DNA of 64,000 nucleotides from Lycorma delicatula (Eukaryota; Arthropoda; Insecta; Hemiptera; Fulgoridae). The position numbers and the translations under genes are program-made. Numbering within the stretch: the first letter of the stretch is position 1; every line of letters starts with the position of its first letter. The notes under the pieces were generated by a model that did no database searches, was not told where the DNA came from, and saw only the letters and a program-made list of their open reading frames with translations. Where the stretch lies: positions 100,468,657 to 100,532,656 of the forward strand of contig NC_134463.1 in assembly GCF_047948215.1 (NCBI RefSeq), read 5' to 3'. Shown here one piece after another: positions 1-10,911 of this stretch.

Positions 1-124
1 AGTAAAACTTATGTTGGCTGACACTTCTCTTGGGTAGCTCAACTTGTGACGGAAATAATTAATACCATGAAAGTCATCAAGATATCAAATCCCAACCGAT
101 TGATTATACGGACTTCATCGCTCA
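1..124 (-). repeat. Older repeat, one side of an interrupted copy
   Basis: This stretch and 848-960 appear to be two halves of one older sequence, now separated by the LINE at 140-832. Removing the insertion and one copy of the duplication makes them contiguous. The 848-960 half is GC-rich and resembles a LINE 3' untranslated region read on the minus strand, which is inference. No open frame of note. Confidence 0.4.
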
Positions 125-139
125 CAGTTGTTATTACCT
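125..139. repeat. Target-site duplication, left copy (15 bp)
   Basis: CAGTTGTTATTACCT occurs here and again, identically, at 833-847. The two copies bracket the R1-type LINE fragment exactly. A short T run follows this copy, as expected for the poly(A) tail of a minus-strand LINE. Confidence 0.8.
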
Positions 140-832
140 TTTTTCTCTTAACCAACCAGGTTAGTCCTGCTTTTCTAAAGCATTGCACAATCTGGGCGAC
201 TGCCATGGCCTCTAACCCTCCGAGACCCACGAGATCCAACTATTTCGTTCACCCGAGAGGGCCGGGATTCGTTCCTTTATTGCCATGCTCCTAACTGAGA
301 CCCCCCCAAGAAGGGCCGCAGCCGGATCTCGGTCTTTTGTACCCAAGAAAAGGGGTTCCCGGTCACTCATCAACTAAAGCCCATCCAGGCAAGCCCGAAC
401 GAGCCGCAGCTTCCGGAGCAGAGCTACACTCAAAGTCCCTACCCGTTTCTGTCCCTCGTCCCATTCACGAGTATCCTGTACTTTTATTCTAAGTATCCTG
501 GTCGCAAGAGTTACCACCAGGTTCCACTCTCCTGCGAGCGTGAACAGTACCGTCCCTTCCGGCGTAAGTCCCGTCAGACAAAGGCTCTGACGAATTCCAT
601 CCTACCTATAGCAAATGTACACGGTATGTTCTACGGTGTCTTGCTAGCCACAGTATCTGCAAAATGGCGAGTCCCTGCTTCCGAACCGATGGAGATAGGC
701 CTCAAACTCACAATGTCTGGTGAACAGCTGGGGCAGGTAGAATTCTAGCTTACCAAAACACCGCTGCACCCAGCAATCCGACCTCGGAATAAGTCTTTTC
801 GTCCAGCCTCCTGCCATTCAGTTTGCCACTCT
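140..832 (-). mobile_element. 5'-truncated R1-clade LINE, 3' end
   Basis: Read on the minus strand this encodes the C-terminal part of an R1-clade non-LTR retrotransposon polyprotein, after the reverse transcriptase domain. The recognisable core is the CCHC-like motif FEAYLHRFGSRDSPFCRYCG followed by DTVEHT (about 625-710), which is broken by a stop. The upstream part, including a WQ.EWQ-type segment, is in other frames, so at least one frameshift exists. A 3' untranslated region follows, then a short T run on the plus strand next to the duplication, which is the remnant poly(A) tail. The perfect 15-bp target-site duplication suggests a fairly young or well-preserved insertion. It is dead: no polymerase or endonuclease domain remains. 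Confidence 0.8.
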
Positions 833-847
833 CAGTTGTTATTACCT
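833..847. repeat. Target-site duplication, right copy (15 bp)
   Basis: Identical to 125-139; marks the 5'-truncated end of the minus-strand R1-type LINE. Confidence 0.8.
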
Positions 848-960
848 AAGCATTCCCGTTAAAGCCCATCAGGGCTAGAAACGTGGGTGAGGGTGGTTGG
901 CCGCCGGAAGCGTCACAAGGCGGGTGTCTTCCCATACGGGGTTGGGATATTATTGCCTAA
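848..960 (-). repeat. Older repeat, second half (LINE 3'UTR-like)
   Basis: GC-rich segment (for example GGCGGCCAACCACCC on the minus strand) continuous with 1-124 once the LINE is removed. It looks like the 3' untranslated region of another R1-type element in the same orientation, but no coding similarity supports this directly. Confidence 0.4.
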
Positions 961-1654
961 GTACGAGTAAAATTACTTATCCAGAAATTATTCATTATAG
1001 AATAAAATCATTTATTTATTTATCTAAAATTTTATTTTAATTTACACCTTTTTTACAATAAGGACTAGAAGAAAGTCTTTCTTGCTCTCAAACCCCAAAC
1101 TTTGACAAAATATTAAATCTTATATTAATCCTTTTTGGATTCATTTATTACAGGAATAAAATTAAGGTTATAGAAATAACAAGAGGTAACTATTAAATTT
1201 CAAATGTATCTATAAAAAAATTACTATTTATTTATTTATTTCAAATTAATATATAATTATATTTTCTTTTTCAAACAGAAGTGGAAAGAAAGTATTCGGA
1301 TAAATTTATATTATTAACTAAAAATATTGCATTTGACTTTTGTGTATCGACTTCATAAAGTAGGATGCGCATTAATTAATTTATGTATACGCTTGTATAA
1401 AAGAAAATTGCAGTAATAATTAGTGACTGTTTTGGTGTTATAAAGAAGTTTCTGTTGAAACACCTTAATTACTTTCTAGACATAAACATTAAATCAAAGG
1501 TAACATAACATTGATAAAGTCCAACCAGTAATGAACTAGAAATCATAATGTCCAATACTGTGAATAAAACCACAACATAAAATGAATAATAGTAACATAG
1601 GAACAAATCACAATACAAACATAAATGATCATAAACATAAACACTTTGATGATG
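961..1654. other. AT-rich, no gene seen
   Basis: Strongly AT-rich sequence with short ATTT runs. I see no coding pattern, tRNA-like box or repeat shared with the rest of the window. Confidence 0.6.
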
Positions 1655-2480
1655 TACAACTTAAGGAAGAGGCCTCGTCCTGAGTATCACAATTAGGTTC
1701 CTAGGTGAATGCATGTACTCTCTACAATCGCTAGATGGTTCACGTGACATACGTTTTATTTTGTTCTTGGTTTTTAATCGACTGACATTTTTCCGAACAT
1801 ACGGTAACTCTAAGTACTCGTGGATTTCGATGTTCATAAGACCCCCGACACCTGCGTTATGCATCTCGCAAATTTATTCTGTAAACGCTGAATATTCTCT
1901 ATTGCTGTTGTTCGCCGTACCCTAGAAATGGATTCCGTAAGTCCGAGCCTGTTTTAGTATCACTTCGTACAGAAGTAACTTGTTAGATAAGGATAGTCGC
2001 GATTTCCTACCTAGTAACCAGTACACCTCCTTAAATTTAATATCTAGCACTTTCATTTTTTCCTTAATATAAACCTTCCATGTTAGACGACGAATTAAGT
2101 GAATTATAAAATACCGTACGATTTCAGCTCGCGGGATGTAACGTCCATCTAAATGGGTTCCTGGGCAGTCGCCTCTTCTCATCGTGATTGCCATGGGAGT
2201 CGATTTTGCTCGGTTGATCTTTATTTTCCATTTTTTCAATCAGTCGACTAAAAGGTCTAGCCCAGATTGCAGATTAGTCGAGGCTTGAGTTGAACATCAT
2301 CGACGATTGCCATCGGAAAACAATGTAATAGTTGTACTTTCGGTGACTTCCACAGTGAAAATGGAGTAGAGGACAGATCCCAACACTTAGCCTTGAGGAG
2401 CACCGGAGAGAGTATCAGAGTTCAGATAACTTCTCCTTGTATTTAATCTGGGAGAAGCGTCCGTCCAAATAAGTACTCAA
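1655..2480 (-). mobile_element. Jockey-clade LINE relic (RT and C-terminus)
   Basis: The minus strand carries a decayed Jockey-type reverse transcriptase. From 2480 downward it reads IKYKEKLSEL, then GAPQG and VLGSVLYSIFTVEV, then the polymerase motif C region, here LFSDG where the family has FADD, so the catalytic pair is lost. Next comes an open stretch (1922-2239) with KWKIKINRAKS, TMRRGDCPGTHLDGRYIP and LLGRKSRLSLSNKLLLYE, all characteristic of the Jockey thumb/connection region. A frameshift near 1922 moves the C-terminal part (EIHEYLELPYVR, about 1700-1860) to another frame. No 5' half, endonuclease or ORF1 is present. Confidence 0.82.
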
Positions 2481-3335
2481 TATTAAATAAAAAGAGTGAG
2501 ATAGATTTGTTTTTAGTTTGTATAGCAGACCTTATCGAATGCTAACTGAATATAGCATTGAAAGTTTTGATAATGTACATAAATTGACAGAATTTAATTC
2601 CACAATTCATATTAAAAGTTATTCAATTATACGTACCAAATGTACAGGCTTCTTAAGTACACAAGAACGAAATCTAAATTATATTGTAAATCTGTAATGA
2701 AATGTTGAATGTATGATTATTAGATAATTACACCCATTAATTCTTAAGAAATTTAAATAATACAACATTTTATAAAAAAGAGTTAACAATTAGGAAATCA
2801 TAGTTCTGAGTTATTAAAACAACAAGAAGTTGATTTAGCATAGACGATAAGAACCCTTTTCCTTTTCAGTATATACTAAAAACCTTTCAAACTTATAGTA
2901 AAAAAAGTGTCATTACCGTTACACCAAAACTTACTTCTTAAAGAAAAATCTCTTTAAAAAATTCTGCTAACGATGATGTTGAAACTTTTCTGAGATTTAT
3001 ATAAAACTTTTTCTTGTGATTTTTTCCCTCTTAATTTTTTTGTAAGAAACCACAAGTAAAAATCACATGATGAGAGGTTTCCAAGCAACACCTTCAGTAA
3101 AATGTACATATATAAAGAGATTATTATAAAGAACAAACACGCATAAAATTCATATATATAAACATATGCTCGTACTGAATAAGACTACATAGATACAATA
3201 GGTCACAAAGATCTATTGAAAAATAAAACAAAAAATTTATAACATCATTAAGCAATAAAAGAAGACAAACAAAGTAATATAACAAAATCATGAAGATAAA
3301 TAGAAAGAGGCTGCTAGACTCCTCATCAAGGCATA
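2481..3335. other. AT-rich, no gene seen
   Basis: AT-rich filler between two Jockey relics. Short open frames here are low-complexity (Phe/Leu/Ile runs). Part may be 3' untranslated sequence of the Jockey element at 3340-3845. Confidence 0.55.
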
Positions 3336-3339
3336 GAAA

Positions 3340-3845
3340 GTTGCTCATCACGTGATATTGAACCGGCTTAAAAGTGCCACTCAGTTCCCCCAAGTCCAGC
3401 TCATGTAGGCGTGTCAGTCCCCGGACATCATTGCTGTTGTCAAGGAGATTAACTGATAGAAAGTTTACACGATTATCTAATCGCTGTTTATAGCTTGAAC
3501 CGAACCGTTTGACTTTTCGCTAACATAAGGTAATTCAAGATAGTCGTGAATTTCTTCGTTTCGTGCGAACCACGGTGCCCGTGCAATGAATCTTGCCAAC
3601 TTATTCTGGAAAACGTTTTGTAATCTCATTGTTACTCTTGCTCACCGTACCCCATCGCTCTGTGCTATACTTCCAAATCGGTTTTAGAATCGCCTTGTAT
3701 ATTAAAATTTTGTTGGATAGCAACAAGTGTGAATTTCTGCCTAACAACTTATAAAGTTTTTTATACCTCGTGTTTAATTGTACCTTTTTTTTCTTGTATG
3801 GTACTTCCACATCAAACGACGATCAAGTTGGAGCCCAATGGTACC
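3340..3845 (-). mobile_element. Jockey-clade LINE relic, 3' end
   Basis: A second, independent Jockey fragment on the minus strand. It starts at IGLQLDRRLM (about 3840) and continues in another frame as LNTRYKKLYKLLGRNSH and LLLSNKILIYKAILKPIW (3601-3810). The C-terminal part reaches LSVNLLDNSNDVRGLTRLHE near 3380-3445, in a third frame. This is the same terminal region seen at 23.7, 52.0 and 55.0 kb. Polymerase motifs are missing because the copy is 5'-truncated. It is more diverged than the 1.7-2.5 kb copy. Confidence 0.8.
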
Positions 3846-3849
3846 GTAG

Positions 3850-6480
3850 CGATAAAAATGAGAATTATTACTACAATCTTACTTCTTCTATTGCTAATTT
3901 ATAAAAAATAAAAATTATTGTTAAAATAGTAAAAAAATTAAGATTAACATAAATGAAATATCGCTTAGATACATTGTTTTAAGGTGTAATTAACAACATT
4001 TAAAATTAAAGTACTTTAATCCAAAAGTTTTATTTTAATACAATTTATTTACTCACTAATTTGAAAAATAAATATTTACTATTAACCGCTACGATAAAAG
4101 TTGAAATGGTTTCTTAAGGATTGGAAAGGAAAAATTTGAGTACCGACCCAAGAAAAAATGTAAAATTTAAGATTCAGTAATGCTTTTGTTAATTTATCTA
4201 AAACTAATGAAGTATTCGATAAGATTATAATTGGTAATGATTCATTTTGCTGGAAGAGAAATTCAATTTGAATATTAATAACACTTAAAAAAATAATAAT
4301 GTAAAAGATAATGCTAAAATAGGAGTTATTATTAAAACAAGAAAGCTCACTACACAAGCTGTTTAACACTAGATAGCTTTCTGCAAAAAAAAAGAAGAGA
4401 TCCATTGATATCAAATATACATTAAGACAAAGAAAAAACATTCACGTTAAAAATAATAAACATTGATAAAAATATTATTAAATGTTAAGTATATATATTT
4501 TTTTTTATTTTTTTTATAAACAGGATTTTAAAATCCTGTTTCTTGTTTTTCATTTTATATTCGCGTACATTAAGGAGACAATAATTAAGGATTAAACAAA
4601 TTATATTATAGGTATGTTTAGCAACCTAACTTTATAGCAACGAAACATGAACGATACGGAAGCAAATTAAAGGGTGAAAATAGAAAAAAGAAAGTTTAGA
4701 ATTCATAAAACAGTTAATTAACGGTATAGAATGTAAGAGGCTTATTAAGGCAAAGAGTCGGCTTAGAATAATAGATATAGAGAAACATCAAACTCAAAAT
4801 ATTTTTAGTCAAACGACTGAGAATAATTTTATTGTTGGTTTTTCCTTTTCCATTTCTTATTAGAAATTACACCATAAAAAAGTTTCAGTTTAAAAAATTA
4901 AAATAGTAAAACTTTAAAACAATTAATTGAACTCTTATTTAAGATTTGAAACTACCGCATTAATAACTTCATTTAGAGAACAACTTTTTCAAATTTCAAG
5001 ACGACAGGTAAAAATTGTAAAGATTAAAAAAATTATTAAGTCCTAGTTTTAGCGGTAGAATGCTTTACGAGATCGATTGTAAAATTTACTAATTGTATTA
5101 TTTCATTTGTGTTTGCAACGACCGCATTTTTTTATAAGAAAAAATTCACGTACTTACAAGTAAGGTTCTTTTTTCTCTAAATGAATAATAAATTTATGTT
5201 AGCAAAAATGCATAGCATACAACGCAAAACTATATTTTAAATAAAAAACTTTCTAATACTTTATACTAAAAAATGGAAATTAAAAAAAAAATAAAATAAA
5301 ACGTAGTAAAGTAACTAATATGATACAGAGGTAATAAAAATTAGGTAACCAAAAGTAATTACCAGTAAGAAATATGAGTAAAAACCATCATCATAAAAAC
5401 CTGTACGCTAGAGAGAAGGATGAAAAAATAATACGGCAGAAAAAAAATAAAAGTAAATTCTAATAAAATTACTTTCTGAAATGTATGAAATTGAGCGATG
5501 CTTTGATTATACTGTAATTTTGAATATGTTCATTTTCTCAATCTCGAATAACGTAGATCTAACTTTTCGTTTAAATTTATTACTGTTATTAAGAGTTTTT
5601 TTTGTAATTTGAGATATTACTAAAAATGTGGTTACTTTTTTAAAATTACTTTATTAGCTTTAGGAACAATTTTATTACTTATATCACGAGCGATGTAAAA
5701 TTAATTATTTGGATTTGTATTTCAACATGTTAAAAAAAGATAAACTGAATCTTGTAAACATATAAATATTTAAAACGGAAACAAACCTGACAGTCAGTAA
5801 CAAAACTGTTTTCAGATAGAGCGGCACTTATTCGATAGTTCATCATCTCTTTTTCTTGTGTCTTATTTAGAAAAAATTATGAATTAATAGATAGAAGCAT
5901 TTGAATTTGATTTTATATAAAAATCTATCGCCTGATTCAAAAAAAAAAGGTGAGTTATTTTTCTTCAGGATTTACTAAAAATAAAATGAATAGAAAAAAT
6001 AAATGTAATTTTTTTTTTAATTTATTTTTATTTTTTACGTAAACTTTATGAATATATAGTAAGATATATATCAATATATTACGTAGAGAAAAATTATAGT
6101 GTAACAGTTATTATCATTAATTGGCTGAAGCATAATTAAATTATTTGAATTGTCATAGATCTAATACATTTGAATTTAAGTACATTAAGTATAAGTGTAC
6201 ATTTAGTTCATAAGGTTCGTCATTATCTATACTTTTTGTGGAACCGTTCGATTCGAACGATCACAACTCTTTTTATCATAGTCGATAATTTTTGTTTTAT
6301 TTTAAAATTCTTACGTACGCTTATCGAGACCTTTTATTTTTTCTGTCTCTAAGAAAGATTAACGCTGTTTGTATATAAATTGTATGTTGTTTAACGTTAA
6401 GAGAAAGGATAGTTTTTATTTTATTAATTTAATTTATTTTTTAAAACAAAATTAAATAAATACAGCAATAACAGTCGGTA
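3850..6480. other. Long AT-rich stretch, no gene seen
   Basis: About 2.6 kb of very AT-rich DNA. Short open frames are low-complexity. The only structured feature I see is the perfect palindrome at 4518-4541. Confidence 0.6.
4518..4541. repeat. Perfect 24-bp palindrome
   Basis: AAACAGGATTTT followed directly by its reverse complement, with no spacer. It may be a foldback remnant. No flanking element was recognised. Confidence 0.7.
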
Positions 6481-6900
6481 CACAGTAAACACAAACAACA
6501 ACAACAAATAACAATAACGCGGGAATGACTGGATTCCGATCAAAATATCAATCACAGCCCGCAGGTTTTAGGACACATAGCGAGGAAACGGGTGGGTTGC
6601 ACAAAAAGTGCGGCTAGGCTACGAAGAAGGGAAGGGTCGGCGGGAGGGGAGGTGCTTGCAAATGGCCGCCAGAGAGGGTAATCAGTCATGCTTTGGCCCT
6701 TGGCAGGATCATTAGTCATTTCCATGGCGTCATTCCCTGTTTTGTTGCCTAAACCCACCCCGAGACGAGACGGGAATTTTGCCCTGATAAAGCTGTCTTT
6801 TTTTTAAACAAGATAAAAAATACATATAGGATGTGTTGATCTTATCCGGATGAGTATAAGGTTGTCCCCATATGTCAATGTAGCCGGAGAGCACTCCTTT
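6480..6900 (-). other. GC-richer island, possible LINE end
   Basis: Base composition is clearly different from the surroundings. On the minus strand there is a 68-codon open frame (6552-6758) of Pro/Ser/Arg-rich sequence with no recognisable domain, followed by a TTG/TTGTTT-rich stretch. The style resembles the untranslated end of an R1-type element such as the one at 9-11.5 kb, but no motif proves it. Possible fragment, orientation uncertain. Confidence 0.3.
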
Positions 6901-7670
6901 GGACTCGGTAAAAAATAGTCGTTTTAGAATGAAGGAAGGGTATAAAGGAATAAAAACTGTGAAGAAACTAGTCGCTAACAAAACAAAAACAAACATAACA
7001 TGCATAAAAAAAATAAATCTAAAAAACAAATTTGATGATATAACTATTTATAAGGCAGTTATGAAATATGAATACTCATATTAAAATTATACCGTTATTC
7101 TACGAGGAAATTTTGATAAATTATATAATATTAGGCGTAATGGATTTTGTTGACAAAATACAAGCTGTTATATTAAAGACAGAGGGGCAGGAAAAGAAGA
7201 CGAGTTGTCTGAAGATGAAAATATATTTAAATAATAATGAAACGATTCCGTAAATAATTATTTATGTTAACTCTATTATAATGTTATATTATATATTTAT
7301 ATTACCGCTTGTAATTAGTGGATATTATTTAAACTGCTTGGTTTAAAGGAGCATTAATATTTACAAAACGACGAAAATAAAACGGAGATATAATTTTCCA
7401 TTTAAAAATTAAGTAAAATATATTACTATCTTAACTTATAAGAATAGATGAATATTATATTATTAAATAAATAAAATATTTATCTAACCGGTTTTGAAAT
7501 TAAAAAACAAATGTAAAAATTAAAAACTTTTACAAATTAAGAAAATTTCTGCATTACATTATACAACGTATAAAAGTTTTTAAAAATTTCCTTACATGAA
7601 GAAATATCGTTTTTCGGCGTATAAACTAGTAAAAATAATTCGTTTTCCCTAATGCGTACTTTCTAATCTG
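6901..7670. other. AT-rich, no gene seen
   Basis: AT-rich sequence with two 61-codon open frames of Lys/Ile/Asn-rich composition, which I regard as chance. Confidence 0.55.
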
Positions 7671-7674
7671 TTCA

Positions 7675-7963
7675 ATTAGTGAACAATAAACAACCCTCCA
7701 CGGCTCGGTGAGATGAAGTGATTCCTATGACATGTAAATGAGTTTTAGTCTTGTGCAGATTTAGGCCGACCATTCCTGAGACGTGTGGTTAATTGAACTT
7801 CAACCACCAGACTAAACCGGTATCCACTGTCTAGTATTCAAATTTATATAAAAGCAAGCAACTTTTGGTAGGATTTGAACTTCAAAATCTTAAACTTCAA
7901 AAATCAGCTGTTAAAAAAACTGATTTGCGACGACGAGTTAACCACTACACCAGCCCAGACCAG
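7675..7963 (-). mobile_element. SINE-1 copy (tRNA-derived), variant tail
   Basis: Minus-strand copy of the tRNA-derived SINE best preserved at 34606-34896. The head GGCTGGTGTAGTGGTTAACT carries an A-box-like block and GTTCAAATCC is the B box, so it would once have been transcribed by RNA polymerase III. The body shares GTGGATACCGG, CAATTAACCACACGTCTCAG and the ACTCATTTACA block. Its 3' tail (GAGCCGTGGAGGGTTG) differs from the main form and matches the copy at 8585. Confidence 0.82.
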
Positions 7964-8007
7964 TGAACTGTAAAAATAAATATAATTACTTTTTTTAAAT
8001 ATTTAAA

Positions 8008-8012
<5 letters not shown>

Positions 8013-8046
<34 letters not shown>
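8013..8046. repeat. (TA)n microsatellite
   Basis: Uninterrupted TA dinucleotide run of about 34 bp lying between two oppositely oriented SINE-1 copies. Confidence 0.9.
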
Positions 8047-8050
<4 letters not shown>

Positions 8051-8584
8051 TTAAGAAATGTTCAATAAATATTGTGAGTTTAGCTTCAGTGTATAAAACG
8101 AGGCAAAAAATCTAACATACGTTTTTCTTACTTTCATTTCTTTTTAGTAGAATTTTATACTTATGCTTCAGAGAAAATTTATTCTACTATCCAAAATTCT
8201 TGCCCTGTAAAATGTAAATAAGAGTCCGTTGACTTCTTAAGTATAGACGTAAATAAAAATTTGAAATTATTATTTTTTTATAATGATTTGACATTTAAAA
8301 AATTAATCGAACACAAATAAAAGGAGAGAGAATGAGAAAATAATTTTATTAAACAAGATATACACTGAGAATTTGTTTGATATATTAAAAATTAAATAAA
8401 TTCCAAAAAAAATTAAAATATTCAACGTAAAAGCTGAATTTTATTTATATTTATTACTTAACTAAAACCGTATTTAAATAAGAAAATAATAATAAGTTTA
8501 TATTTTTAAATTTTATGTTATAAAATTTGTATTAGTAGTTATATGGTGAGTATTAACTAACAGAAAACGTTTCTTTTGTACAAC

Positions 8585-8836
8585 TCAGTTGTTTATCAGC
8601 TGATTTTCGAAATCGAAGGTTCTGAGGTTTAAATCCAAATAAAAGCCAGTTGTTTTTATATGGGTTTGATTATTAGTCAGTAGATAACCGGTGTACTTTG
8701 ATGGTTGGAATTCAATTAACCACACGACTCAGGAGTAGTTTCTCTGAATCTGTGCAAGACTTCACCTCATTTACATGTCATATCTATCATCCTCATCTCA
8801 TCGGGCCGTGAAGAGGTTGCTTATTATTCACTAGTT
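8585..8836 (+). mobile_element. SINE-1 copy, variant tail
   Basis: Plus-strand SINE-1 lacking most of the tRNA A-box end. It shows the ATCAGCTGATTT block, a degraded B box (GTTTAAATCC), ATTCAATTAACCACACGACT and the tail ATCGGGCCGTGAAGAGGTTG shared with the copy at 7675. The two copies face each other about 0.6 kb apart and could fold back in RNA. Confidence 0.8.
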
Positions 8837-8963
8837 AAGAATAAAAATTAAAAAAATAAATAAAAAATTGTACACTTCTCCGCACTATAGCTACGAGTAT
8901 TTTAAATCCTGTCATTTTTTGTAATTATAATAAAGTATCAAAATACAAAAAAAAAATTTACAT
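8837..8963. other. Short AT-rich spacer
   Basis: Ends in an A run at 8948-8956 just before the 12-bp direct repeat at 8964. Nothing else seen. Confidence 0.5.
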
Positions 8964-8975
8964 CTGTATTTGTGT
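8964..8975. repeat. 12-bp direct repeat, left of R1-type element
   Basis: CTGTATTTGTGT, identical to 11482-11493. It lies exactly where the GC-rich R1-type element begins, so a target-site duplication is likely. Confidence 0.6.
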
Positions 8976-9099
8976 TGCGTCATATCTTATCGGCCCACCT
9001 CTCCTAGATGGGGCTGTCTCAACCCGAAATCCCAAAAGTGAAGACGACAGATTCATTTCCGGGCACCGGTTCTGCAGCCACGGCCCCCAAGACCTTGCC

Positions 9100-9190
9100 C
9101 ACGGGCATTGCAATGCAAACACTTAGCCTCCGTTGAACAGTCATTACGGAAATGTCCCCCAGCCACACAAGTGAAACATCACCCCCTTCT
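9100..9190 (-). pseudogene. R1-type ORF1 zinc-knuckle region
   Basis: The minus strand reads CFTCVAGGHFRNDC, a CX2CX4HX4C knuckle, followed by CLHCNARGQ, which starts as a second knuckle (CX2C) but lacks the expected histidine. Paired knuckles of this type bind the element's RNA in R1-clade ORF1 proteins. A stop follows shortly. Frame differs from the upstream ORF1 pieces. Confidence 0.7.
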
Positions 9191-9339
9191 GTCAGAACCG
9201 ACGGAGGTTCTCGCCCGGTACCCTACCCCCAACATCGATAGCAACATTCTTCGTCGGACCCCCAGGACACCCGACAAGACAATCACCCGACATTAATTCG
9301 GCCATTCTTCAATAATTCTGTCGCAAGCATGAGTGACCG

Positions 9340-9935
9340 CTACCGTTGCCACTTTTTTCGCCATAAGGCCCTCAGGGAGAGGACGTTGATGGTCACCGAA
9401 TGACCAACAGTCTTGCGCATCTCAAGCACCAAATCATCCTCTGAGGTAAGGGCATCAACGTCCTTAATGAGTAAGTGTACCCGCCGAACGCTCCTACCCA
9501 CCATGACCGTGGTGCTTTCAACTTTACCCAATATTTGCTGCTTTAAAATGGTAGCCACATCTCCTGTGTCTTGGACCCGTATGTGAAGGTCCTCTCCCTG
9601 AACTGTGCGCGCCGACAAGATGTTCACCTCACCCGATGACACGTCTAGAATCATTCGGAGAAGGTCCGCGTATGATCGTGCCGCCGCCTTCACCACCACA
9701 GTCGCAGTTGGGGCCCCACTGATTTCTTCACCTGAGGTTGACTCCCCTTAACCACTAACGAAGACCCATCATAATGTATACGAAGATTAGTGCAACTCCT
9801 CCGGGTCAAGTATTCAACCACCTTATGAATGGCCCCACCAGCCAGGTCCTCGGTCCGAGTACTACCAGCGACTATCTGGCCGGCCCGCAGCGAGTCCAAC
9901 CGGATCATCGGCCCCGCCCAGGGCATCTCCAACAT
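9340..9935 (-). pseudogene. R1-type ORF1 (gag-like) middle region
   Basis: Two overlapping minus-strand frames (9690-9935 and 9340-9699) together give the central gag-like domain of an R1-clade ORF1. Diagnostic stretches are VVKAAARSYADLLRMI, GEDLHIRVQDTGDVATILK and QILGKVESTTVMVG, then VDALTSEDDLVLEMRKTVG. A frameshift near 9695 separates the frames, with TVVVKAA bridging them. The protein would bind RNA and help form the retrotransposition particle. The zinc knuckle follows downstream in yet another frame. Confidence 0.78.
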
Positions 9936-10524
9936 CTCTCAATCAGCCCAAAATTCCGCACCCTGGGCCAAATTCACCACTCAGGATAGTCCATCAGCAT
10001 CAGCAACATTGTCAAGAACTTTAGTAGCTACAAATGCCTCCTTGGGCCATCGACGAAGAATCAACCGAGGAAGATCTCCATCATCCTTTGTCTAGTGCTT
10101 GCCGTACGTACATGCGAACTCTTGACCCCAAAGTGGAGCCAATGTCATCCGTCTAGACGGCCCTCGATTCCGTATCACCGGCCTTTAGGTGGCCACCGTC
10201 ACAGCCTCCACTGGCGTTCTTGTGCCTTCTGAGGGTAGTTCCTCCAGGAGGTTCCAAATCTTTTCAACCGTAAACACAAGACTATCCATTTTGAAGGAAC
10301 TGTCATTAATAATCCTTCTTCGTGTTAGTGTGAGTACGTACTAACTCGCTGAAGTCACAGACATGTTTAAGAAGACAACATACATTGTAAGAGAAACATT
10401 CCTTTTTTCTCGCCAAAGTACCCGGCTCCCCCGTCAGAGCCGACCCACCAATATCCTGACCAGTTTTCTCAGCCGCACGAGGCTACTTTTCACGAGGCTC
10501 TTTCACCGTCGGAGGGCAGAGCAG

Positions 10525-10911
10525 CTACCTGTGTTTTGACAATTTTCCCGCTGATGAACCCCCAATCCTCTCAACTAAAGAAGCCAGCAGTGGAGGGAGC
10601 TCAATGTCACTTCCACTAAAATCCAAATCGCTCAACTGCATATACACAGCCTCAGCCCGTTGTTGACGACTCTCGGATACGTCCACCTGTACAGACTTCC
10701 ACCTGGCAGCCTGTAATTGCCGAGCTACCGACTGGCGATGTAATTCACAGTCGCAGCTCGACGCACTATCAGTGCCGCTGTCCCCCAAAAGGACCTCACG
10801 GTTGACGCAAACACCTGGCGTTCTATTAGATCGCCACCTTTCCACAGGAGTAAATTCCATAGGAGGGGGCCTACCCCCAGATCGATTACGTACAGTCATA
10901 ATTACAAACAA
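10525..10911 (-). pseudogene. R1-type ORF1, N-terminal part
   Basis: A 128-codon minus-strand frame, starting at an ATG, with low-complexity polar sequence (RSGGRPPPMEFTPVERW, then LSDLDFSGSDIELPPLLA). N-termini of R1-clade ORF1 are poorly conserved, so the assignment rests mainly on position: same strand, just upstream of the gag-like core. Between 10525 and 9935 the frame is lost. The leader to its right is AT- and TTG-rich. Confidence 0.55.

Noticed and set aside
3124..3393. 89-codon minus-strand frame as a membrane protein
   Set aside because: Its start overlaps the end of the Jockey relic (HELDLGELSG region) and the rest is hydrophobic because the DNA is AT-rich 3' sequence.
4082..4441. 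119-codon minus-strand frame
   Set aside because: Phe/Leu/Ser/Ile-rich low-complexity translation in AT-rich DNA, no domain, no matching repeat.
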